A stretch of 64,000 bases of DNA from Gonocerus acuteangulatus (Eukaryota; Arthropoda; Insecta; Hemiptera; Coreidae). Made by a program: the position numbers and the translations under genes. The DNA is taken from contig OX328123.1 of assembly GCA_946811695.1 (NCBI GenBank), positions 47,266,253-47,330,252 on the forward strand. Direction: 5' to 3'. The notes beneath the pieces were generated by a model that was not told the DNA's origin, searched no databases, and worked only from the letters and a program-made list of their open reading frames with translations. Below are positions 55,821 through 64,000 of this stretch, piece by piece (position 1 is the first letter of the stretch; each line of letters starts with the position of its first letter).

Positions 55821-56795
55821 ATGGAAGTTATTAGCAAATCTGAAACTAAAAATGTAAAAAACTCAGTAGAGTTTGCTAATGTTGCATCTAGGGTAAACCT
55901 GAAGGAGAGCGTCCTCAACACCGATTTTCTTCAAAGTTTGCACTATAACGTATTTTCATGCACTAAACACGAATCCGTTGAAAAAAATTGTTGTTCTCAA
56001 CCAGGAAAGAAGTTATTTAAAAAAAAAAGTTCACTGTTAGCGGGTTACAAACGACCAAAGGTGCTGAGGACACTCTCCTCAGCACCGATTTTCTTCAAAA
56101 TTTGCACTATAACGTATTTTGATGCACTAAACACGAATCCGTTGAAAAAAAAAGTTGCTCGGAACTAGGAAAGAAGTTATTAAGCACTAAAGTTCACTGT
56201 TATGGAGGTTATAAAAGACGGGGTAAACAGCTTATATGTAAACACGCGCCTGCGCAATAGTCCTTAATGACGAAGTGTAATTGAAATTTAGACTCACATT
56301 GTGGTAGCTGACTTGGTCGTAAACGGTCGCTCTTGGGCATACGTGCTATGCGTTTCCGCTCGCTCAAGAAAACATCAAAACCCCTAGTCAATCCAACTCG
56401 CAGAAATAAAAAGAATTCTATGCCGAAAAGTCGTCCAAGGCAGTCTTCCCTAACCTTCATAACAGTGAACTTTTTTTTAAAATAACTTCTTTCCGGGTTG
56501 AGAACAACAATTTTTTTCAACGGATTCGTGTTTAGTGCATGAAAATACGTTATAGTGCAAACTTTGAAGAAAATCGGTGTTGAGGACGCTCTCCTTCAGG
56601 TTTACCGCATCTAGTTTAATGACAAACACTACAATTCTCCGTATGAGCCAAGTAGATATTGAGCCTGCTATAAGTTCGGACAGTCCATGGGTTACTGTTA
56701 AAGACATAGTTTTTATTAAGCAAATGCATGTGATAAAATGCAATTCGCAAATCAAAAATTCAACTATGGAAAACAAACTGAAGCCAGCAAGTTAA
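55821..56795 (+). pseudogene. 83-codon frame split by a Merlin-type MITE
   Basis: ATG at 55821 opens 'MEVISKSETKNVKNSVEFAN' up to the 8-bp duplication at 55884. After the MITE, the second duplication at 56607 continues in the same phase ('LMTNTTILRMSQVDIEP') to TAA at 56793-56795. Leaving out the MITE and one duplication gives an uninterrupted frame of 83 codons. The part after the MITE has a diverged copy at 57668-57800, so the frame may belong to an older repeat. No family recognised. Confidence 0.4.
55892..56606. mobile_element. Merlin-type non-autonomous element, 715 bp
   Basis: Inverted ends GGTAAACCTGAAGGAGAGCG, enclosed by an exact 8-bp duplication GCATCTAG (55884-55891 and 56607-56614). 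Terminal and internal sequence ('gcactataacgtatttt', 'gatgcactaaacacgaatcc', 'gacgaagtgtaattgaaatt', 'gcgtttccgctcgctcaag') is shared with the transposase-bearing element at 58368-60686. The left end region is partly duplicated (second block at 56066). The 8-bp duplication and GG ends fit Merlin. Confidence 0.85.
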
Positions 56796-58334
56796 CAGAT
56801 AAAAAACTTAATGTTTCAAATTTTAATGTTAGTTACTGGTGTGCAGTTACATGTGATAAAAATTAAGTTGTATTTCATTTTATATTGCCCAGCAAACCCT
56901 TCACTGAAGTAATGAATGTTTTGTACATGTAGGTAGTTTTCATTCTGAATAGCTTTGGGTTATTTTTTTATAGTTTTTAAATTAAATCGCTGTACTATAA
57001 AAAGTAATATATTGTTAGCTAAAATTTTAATTGAACAATTTTTTGTATTTAACGGAAAAAAAATTAAAGAATGAAAAAACCATACATTTTATTTTTTCAT
57101 GTGATAGTGTATATCTTTTAGAATAATAATAAAAAAATATTTTAGTGATTTTCTTTTTATCGTTTGATGATATTCCACTTAGTGTGGAACGCCATATTTA
57201 ATTTTTACAAAATGCATTTTACCACTTCAGGATTTTTTCAGAACATTTGTAATTACTTTATGCTTATATTATTTTTTTTCTGGCTTCCATATTTATTGAA
57301 GTATTGTCATAGAAAATGTCATCAACATTGGTCGATAGGTATGATTTATATTCTAGAACTAAGTGCACTTCCTTTGTCCAATCGATGATAACTGCAAAAT
57401 TTGAAATACTTTAGCAGAGCATGAAATTAAACTATTTGAGATTGAGAAAAACTATTTTATATTCTTACTTATATCCATGAAAGGAATGAACATGCCAAGT
57501 TTCATTAAAATCTGAGATCATGGGTGTCAAATCCTATTTTTTTTGGGTTGATTTGACATGGAATGACCCAAATGTTTAAATGTCATGTCACACATAGATG
57601 ATTTTAGGAGGTACATTAAAGAACTAAAAGTATTTAAATTATTAAAGTTCTGTGCAGGTTAATGGGTTAATGTTGAAGACATAGTTTATGTTAAGCAAAT
57701 ACATGAGATAAAATGAAATTCACAAATACAAAAAAATTAACTATGGAAAACAAACGGGAAACTCCAAATCAACAGATCAAATACTTGATATTTCAAATTA
57801 CTTACTAATATATGATATTAATCCAAAATCTGAGAATATAGGGTTATAATTTAGATAATCACAACTTTTTTCAACTGATCAAAAACTTAATATTTTAAAT
57901 TACTTATTAATATATATTAGTCAAAATTCTAAGAAGGCTATAATTTAGGTAAACACAAATATTTTACTAAAACTAAAAAGTTTTGGAAATTAGATAAACA
58001 AACCAAACTTAAAAAAAGGATAATGGTTAATGGCTTCTAGGAGCTCAGTGTTGCTCTACATTTTCATCAGAAATTAATAAAATTGATCTTATATGATATT
58101 ACTTGTCCAAATCTTGAGAATATACGGCTATAATTTAAATAAACATACAAAGGTTAAAACTGAAAAGTTTTGTTCGCAAAAGAAAAACTTTTCGCAAAAA
58201 AAGAAGAAAGTTTTTTTTAGCTTGCTAATCTCCACCTAGGCAACACTGGAAAGAAAATTACTATTTCTGAATAATTCATTCTTCTTTAATTGACAATTTG
58301 AAACTCGTTACTTCCGAACTGTGAAGCCTAAAAG

Positions 58335-58367
<33 letters not shown>
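56615..58367. other. AT-rich DNA with a diverged direct repeat
   Basis: 56691-56822 and 57668-57800 share 'aagacatagtttttattaag' / 'aagacatagtttatgttaag' and 'aactatggaaaacaaac'. A further weaker repeat lies near 57880-57960 ('caaaaacttaatatttt'). A (TA)n run at 58338-58366 precedes the Merlin element. No clear gene. Confidence 0.5.
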
Positions 58368-58368
<1 letters not shown>

Positions 58369-59142
58369 GTAAATGTCAAGGAGCGTGGTCTCCACGCCGA
58401 TTCTTTTGAAACTTTGCACTATAACGTATTTTGATGCACTAAACACGAATCCGTTAAAAAAAAAAGCTCGCTTTTCACTAGGAAAGAAGTTATGAAACAC
58501 TAAAGTTCACTGTTATGGAGGTTATAAAAGACGGGTTAACGGCGAATTTGTAAACACGCGCATGCGCAATAGTCCTTAATGACGAAGTGTAATTGAAATT
58601 TAGACTCACCTTGTGGTAGCTGACTTGGTCGTAAATTGTCGCTTTTGGGCATACGTGCTGTGCGTTTCCGCTCGCTCAAGAAAATATCAAAACCCATAGC
58701 CAATCGAACTCGCTAAAATTAATAAAATTCTATTATGTAAGATTAGCAAGCAAATAAATGTTATTTGAAAAATTTGAGCGTCCTCACCCGTCGTAACATG
58801 TCGCTTATGAACATACGTGCTATGTCGTATCATGTCGCTTATGGGCATACGTGCTGTGCGTTTCCGCTCGCTCAAGAAGATATCAAAACCCCTAGCCAAT
58901 CCAACTCGCTAAAGTTAATAAAATTCTATTATGTAAGATTAGCAAGCAAATAAATGTTATTTGAAAAATTTGAGCGTCCTCACCTGTCGTAACATGTCGC
59001 TTATGAACATACGTGCTATGTCGTATTGGATTGACTAGGGGTTTTGATATCTTCTTGAGCGAGCGGAGCGAGCGGAAACGCATAGCACGTATGCCCAAAA
59101 GCGACAATTTACGCATAAGCTTACTTCCGTTTTCTTAGCCTC

Positions 59143-59345
59143 CTAGGCATCTTCCAAAGCTCTGTTCGGTGGATATAACTCCCCAATCACACAGAAAAAT
59201 GCTTTTAGGCGGTCTTCATATTTATGGACGCGTTTGAAGAGAAATTCGGCCAAATATCCATCTAAATGATGAGACCGCCTCCCGTAGCGTGGGATGTTGT
59301 CCCTTACTTCTCTCCAAACGCGTTCGATGTTTTGAGTATGGGCTC
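59143..59345 (-). pseudogene. Merlin transposase exon 3
   Basis: The minus strand reads AHTQNIERVWREVRDNIPRY ... 'SHHLDGYLAEFLFKRV' ... ending 'PPNRALEDA' and TAG at 59143. The Glu in 'QNIERVWREV' is the likely third catalytic acid. The acceptor (TTTGCAG) is at 59346-59352. Joined to exon 2 at the GTATGT donor, the codon across the junction becomes TGA, so the copy probably makes a truncated protein. Confidence 0.75.
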
Positions 59346-59438
59346 CTGCAAATATAAATAGCCAGTTATCAGAGATTGAAGTTTTTTAATTTTTATATTT
59401 ATTAATTTATAAAATGAGATAATTTTGTCTTTACATAC

Positions 59439-59778
59439 AGCTTTCTGGGTCAACAAAATTCAAAGAATGGTTAACTTTCAGATGTTGGAAACCTTGGCTG
59501 TTAAAGCAGTCATAAGATTTCCAACAATCCGAAATAATTGTTGTCCCAGGCTTAATCCATTTTTTGATTAGACCTAAAAGAGTATTTTCTGTGCGATCGG
59601 GAACTGGAACTAGAAATATATTGCTAGTTCCACGTTCATATCCACCGAAAATCCAGTTCCCAGCGACGATTCGACCACGATTATATTTCCTCTTGCCGAT
59701 TTTGGCTTCATCAATTTCAACAATACTATTGGGTCCACCAAGTTGTACTGAATTTTTTTGGGCCCAATGAACGCATAC
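59439..59778 (-). pseudogene. Merlin transposase exon 2, DDE core
   Basis: On the minus strand: 'GGPNSIVEIDEAKIGKRKYN' (first Asp), 'RIVAGNWIFGGYERGTSNIF', 'KPGTTIISDCWKSYDCF' (second Asp), 'HLKVNHSLNFVDPES'. This is the IS1595/ISXO2-like DDE domain that cuts and joins DNA. Bounded by acceptor TTCTAG and donor GTATGT; intron of 93 bp to exon 3. Confidence 0.85.
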
Positions 59779-59858
59779 CTAGAACAAAATGTATTTTAAT
59801 TATCAAAATTCTTGTAATATATGTAACATGTCATTATATTAATACTATAATACTTACT

Positions 59859-60253
59859 TCTCGGCAAAAGGAAATCCAATCAACGATCGATTGTGCTGAG
59901 ATGTCCAATTCTCTGGATAAAAAGAGCTGCCTAGGAGGCTTCATCATTATAAAGTAGCCCGTAATCAAACATATTTGGTGAATACTCAATTTTGAGTTAT
60001 GGAACCAAGTGTTGGTCTTGGCACTACCTTTAAAATTACACTGCTTTCGAACCACTTTTTTATGCCTATTTCTTTCTTTGTGCCACTTTCGGCAATGATA
60101 AATCATATTAATGGTATTTAATTTTAACATCTCCCCACATTTATCACATTTCTTTTCATTACTTATTACATTATTGTTAATTAAAAAATTGATCAAATCT
60201 ATTCTATTGTGAATTAAAACAATAAATTCATGTAGCTTCATTATAAAGACCAC
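59859..60253 (-). pseudogene. Merlin transposase exon 1, zinc-ribbon and N-terminal region
   Basis: ATG at 60251-60253. It contains 'CDKCGEML' and 'YHCRKWHKER' followed by an N-terminal helical segment ('HNSKLSIHQICLITGYF', 'ELDISAQSIVDWISFCREV'), typical of ISXO2/Merlin proteins. The donor GTAAGT lies at 59853-59858 on the minus strand; an 80-bp intron follows. Codon phase agrees with exon 2. Confidence 0.85.
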
Positions 60254-60684
60254 TGGAACTATTCTAAGTAATTAAATGGCGCAAATTAGAACGCATGAAT
60301 CATAAAGGCATTAGCGAATTATGAAGGGATTTCTGTTATATAATATTTGTCAACAGCAAAAAAAAAATTTTAAAGAATGGTTTATTATTTAAAAAAAATA
60401 TTTTTTAAATAAATAAGTGGTGATAAATTGAAATAATTGATGGTAAATTTCAATTAGACATCCTTATTACGAACTTTTCCATACCCGCGCATGCGCATGT
60501 TGACAAACATAGTAGGTACATTACCTTTTAGAACCCGCACAACAGAGAACTTAAATGTTTCATAACTTCTTGCCTAGTGAAAAGCGAGCTTTTTTTTTAA
60601 CGGATTCGTGTTTAGTGCATCAAAATACGTTATAGTGCAAAGTTTCAAAAGAATCGGCGTGGAGACCACGCTCCTTGACATTTA

Positions 60685-60686
<2 letters not shown>

Positions 60687-60757
<71 letters not shown>
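60687..60757. repeat. (TA)n microsatellite flanking the Merlin element
   Basis: TA run on the right of the element; a shorter one (58338-58366) is on the left, so the element landed inside one tract. Confidence 0.95.
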
Positions 60758-60759
<2 letters not shown>

Positions 60760-60879
60760 TATGTAATGATGTAAAGTCATCAATGAGTTATTCTAATTAT
60801 CGAGAACATCAACAAATAAATTTGAGACAATATTCAAAATGGCTGTCAGAATATGAACGGTTCAGTGTAGCCAATTTTT

Positions 60880-61050
60880 CTTGAACAAAACTTTTGACCA
60901 AATTTTGAAATTTGACTATTTTGACCTAGCCTAGGAGATTTCCCGGATCAAGACGTATCTATGTGCGAAGTTTGGTCAATATCAGTCAAACGATGTGGAT
61001 TTGTATAAGGAACAAACAAACAGAAACGTGATTTTTATATATATAGATTA
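60880..61050 (+). mobile_element. LINE-like 3' tail fragment
   Basis: 'tttgacctagcctaggag', 'gtgcgaagtttggtcaa', 'gtggatttgtataaggaac', then 'tatatatatagatta'. Related to 54750-55060. Confidence 0.45.
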
Positions 61051-61707
61051 CCATTTTATATATTTTGTGTACAGAAAAGAAATGGCAAGAAGTTGTTTTT
61101 GAAAGGAAATTAAGTACAAAATAAAAATACAACCACCAGCTTCCTTTTAATTTAAATATTTAATGTAACTATTGGAAATTAAATGGATTTTGTATTTTCT
61201 CTTTTTAATAAAGTCTTTTTTTTCTTTTTTTAAATTTGTATAATCCATTCTCATATTATCATTTCCACATACATTCTTAAATAATATAATTATTAAGATA
61301 TATAAAACTTTTATGTTTTCATATCTTACTTAAATTTCATATTATACCTAAAAATATGTAATTATTAATTTAACTTATTAGTACACACACAACTTGGGCG
61401 ACCAACACTTTATACAGATGACTTTAGACACAAGAAGAAAGTCAAACTTATAAATGAACACAAGAAAAAAGAGATATTAAAAATGTAATGGAAATTAACA
61501 ACAATAATTAAAAAAAAAGTACAAATACAAACAATAGACAACAAAAAAAAAAATGAGAAAAATAAAATAGAAAGAAAATTCTAGAAATAAACTATTTTTT
61601 TAATGATTTACAAACTTTAATATTAGAAATGAGGGTTTTGTTTCTGTGTAGAGTTGGGAAAAATTGACAGGGCTACGTATCATCCATTATAATTAACTCA
61701 AAATTTT
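61051..61707. other. AT-rich DNA, no feature
   Basis: A/T-rich with A-runs at 61510-61550. Nothing coding. Confidence 0.5.
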
Positions 61708-61862
61708 AGGATGGGTTATTTTTACGTCACCACCCTTTTCTAGCCAGGATAGGGCTGATGCCTTTTTTTTCCAAATTAAAGCCACCACCCCTAGTGATAG
61801 TTGACCCTTGGCACTGAGCGTTAAGTGCTCACCCCTTAACACCCACTGCAACCAGGCCTCCT
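61708..61862 (-). mobile_element. tRNA-derived SINE (family S3), minus strand
   Basis: 'agggctgatgcc' plus T-run, 'ggcactgagcgttaagtgct', 'ccttaacacc', 'gcaaccaggcctcc' are the complement of the copy at 47128. The B box is altered ('gtgatagttgaccc'). Confidence 0.65.
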
Positions 61863-63172
61863 TATTTAATTTTAATAAATGTGGTTAGACAAGTTATTGT
61901 GTTGTTACGATGAAATGTTCATTTTTAAGTTCCTTGTTCTCCAAAAAGAAGATGTGAAAGTGCATTCTAATTTTTTCTACTACGTTTAAAGGTTGTTGTT
62001 TAATTTTATTTGCATATCTGCTATTAAGCTGATTTACTACAATATTTTTTCTCACAAAACTAGTTGAGTAATTTAAATTTAACAAAATCATTTTTACACA
62101 TTAATTGTCTTACAGTCTAAAAGTGATCCTACATAGATATTACTCAGGACACTATATCTAAAAGCCCATTGGTAACTGTATTCCTAGCACAAAGCTTCAG
62201 TGTAATTAGAATGGCCAAATATGCTATACAACTAAAGCCTGGCAATGACTAAGTATAGGCTTGATAGAACATCACCATAGATTAACTGTCTGCACCCTAC
62301 AAAGAATTAATCAGTATCTTCGATAAATTCAATTATTTTTCATATTTAAAAAAGCTTATTTTTGAGAGGGGTAGCCATGTAAGACTGTACGTAGTCAATG
62401 TAAGTCAGTTTAGTCACATATATACAATCATAGCGGACACAAGCAAACTGGATGATTTACCCACGCGAGAAATTGTCACATATAATTGTCCTTGTGAAAA
62501 ACACGGTGTGTCCAAATGTAAGCCACAAACAACTTTGGCCATGCGACTTATTGATTGTCATTGTGAGTGCCAATCTTATTAGAAATTGAACGTGTTTGAA
62601 TTCAATTGGCACATCTGTGGGAATAATGATGGACGAAAACTGTATAGGGAGTGAGAGAAGGCTTATTGCGTGAGAAATACAGGAGACTAGATTGTTCTCA
62701 TCCGTACTCCATGCTGTTGGGGGAGAAGTGACACTGGTAGACCCCTGGCGGGCATAACTGTCGGAGTGTTAGTTGACCAATTATCGACCACCAAGGGTTG
62801 AAAATTATTAAAGAACTAATATCGCTATTATAAAATAAGGATTGGTGGTAGGAGGTTGAAAATTTAGGGTTGCATTTTTTTTTTTTTTTTTTAATGCCAA
62901 ATATAAAAATTGTTGTCCAAAAATAAAAAAAACTTTTTTGAGGGTGGACCACCCTTATCTCTTAGGGATATGAAAAATAATTTACATCCTATTCTCAGAC
63001 CTACCGAATATGCACAAAATATTTCATAAAAATTGGTCAAGGTGTTTCAGTGGAGTTTTGTTACAAACACTGTGACATGAGAATTTTATATATCAGATAT
63101 ATAAATATATATATAATATATATGTTTATCTCTAGTAATTCAATACTTGTATATTATACGTTTGTATAGACG

Positions 63173-63233
<61 letters not shown>

Positions 63234-64000
63234 TATTAAATACCTATGTTTATCTCTGGTAATTCAATAATTTTAAAATTTGTTTGAAAGTAATATGAAG
63301 ACATAATATTCTGAATAAATGACATTTTCTATGAATTTTAATTTGGTTACGAATGTGAATACATCCTTGTTCGAATGATTCATTATCATCAGATAAAGAC
63401 AAGTTTAATTTGAAAGAATCACATATGTTATTTTGCTTTTTATTTCTTTTATCAATGTAATAATGCAGATTACCTCTCTTGACTACTCATAAATCACAGT
63501 CAAGTGGGTCTGATGCCATTAGTATGTCTGATATCACATTATACTTGAAACGATTAGGGACAACAGTTCTAAATATGAAGAACGATAATATTCGGGAAGT
63601 ATTAGTTTTTAAAAAAAATACCTAATAACAAAATGATCAATTTAATACAATTTTAAATGGTTGTGTTTCTTATTACTATCTTCTTAAAAATTATAGAAAT
63701 ACTTCATTCAAATCTATTGTTTCTAAAAAATTAGTGAAAGTAAGGAGTCATAATTAAAATAAAAAAAGAAATTGTAATAAATTAGGGGAAAATAAGTTTA
63801 AAGTTGTTTTTGATTTTACAATTTCATTATCAATTCTTGGATTTATCTTTCACATTAAATGGACAAAATATTGATAATAAATTTGAAATCAGCAATTCTT
63901 AATAATAAATCTCCAAAGGTATGCATGACTTCACTCAAATAAACCACGAGCTGCAGGAACAGTGTATGTCGTCTTAGTATGTTTTTTAATCTTTCTTATT
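61863..64000. other. AT-rich terminal region, no gene recognised
   Basis: Holds poly-T (62874-62892), a possible LINE-like tail at 63005-63105 ('atttcataaaaattggtcaa') and a (TA)n run at 63174-63232. 'gtttatctctagtaattcaata' is repeated at 63124 and 63248, flanking the TA tract. I see no supported coding region. Confidence 0.5.
63174..63232. repeat. (TA)n microsatellite near window end
   Basis: About 28 TA units between two copies of 'tgtttatctct(a/g)gtaatt'. Confidence 0.95.

Larger units (their letters stand above)
58368..60686 (-). mobile_element. Merlin DNA transposon with three-exon transposase
   Basis: 2319 bp between inverted ends GGTAAATGTCAAGGAGCGTG (58368) and its inverse at 60667-60686, inserted in a (TA)n tract, so the 8-bp duplication cannot be told from the repeat. 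The minus strand encodes an IS1595/ISXO2-type transposase. Sub-terminal 'gcatacgtgctgtgcgtttc' blocks and a direct repeat of about 200 bp (58648-58826, 58846-59010) fill the left side. Confidence 0.9.

Overview
This is a repeat-dominated, AT-rich animal nuclear DNA window. The repeat types (BEL/Pao LTR element with 5-bp target duplication, Penelope-like element with GIY-YIG endonuclease, Merlin DNA transposon, DINE-1/HINE-like Helitrons with internal (TA)n tracts, tRNA-derived SINEs, non-LTR fragments) and the short secreted-protein genes point to an arthropod, most likely an insect. The sequence does not let me name the order or species. There is no sign of bacterial operons, CRISPR or prophage.

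Two host genes can be assembled from splice sites and reading phase, both on the + strand. Gene 1 has a TATA box at 5115, exon 1 (5152-5227, signal peptide), exon 2 (15965-16207) and exon 3 (20062-20429), with a polyadenylation signal at 21048. It encodes a 228-residue secreted protein with an acidic/basic linker and a Gln-rich tail. Gene 2 has exon 1 (46940-47012, signal peptide) and exon 2 (54504-54682). It encodes an 83-residue secreted precursor with a Lys-Arg processing site and a His/Gly/Ser-rich mature peptide. In both genes a phase-1 intron of 7-11 kb splits the signal-peptide exon from the rest, and the introns are packed with repeats.

Layout. 1-5.1 kb: Helitron copies, a LINE fragment and a 2.5-kb foldback element just upstream of gene 1. 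5.2-20.4 kb: gene 1 with Helitrons, SINE, MITE and a 108-bp duplication in its introns. 21-23.7 kb: 3' flank with a MITE. 23.74-39.21 kb: one BEL/Pao element on the minus strand with both LTRs and a matching ACATT duplication. It is split inside its integrase zinc-binding region by a Penelope-like insertion with a 15-bp duplication. That insertion is itself a large palindrome (two 5'-truncated copies head to head), one arm of which is split by a composite Helitron, which in turn carries a 259-bp MITE with an 8-bp duplication. 40-46 kb: SINEs, Helitrons and a gene 2 upstream region. 47-54.5 kb: gene 2 intron with a 115/119-bp satellite, SINEs and a Helitron with PIF1-like helicase coding sequence. 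55.8-60.7 kb: a Merlin element with a three-exon transposase and a 715-bp non-autonomous relative with an 8-bp duplication. 61-64 kb: AT-rich DNA with a SINE and short repeats.

The two host genes show no evident functional link beyond both being secreted. The rest is a stratified record of transposition whose relative order can be read from the nesting.
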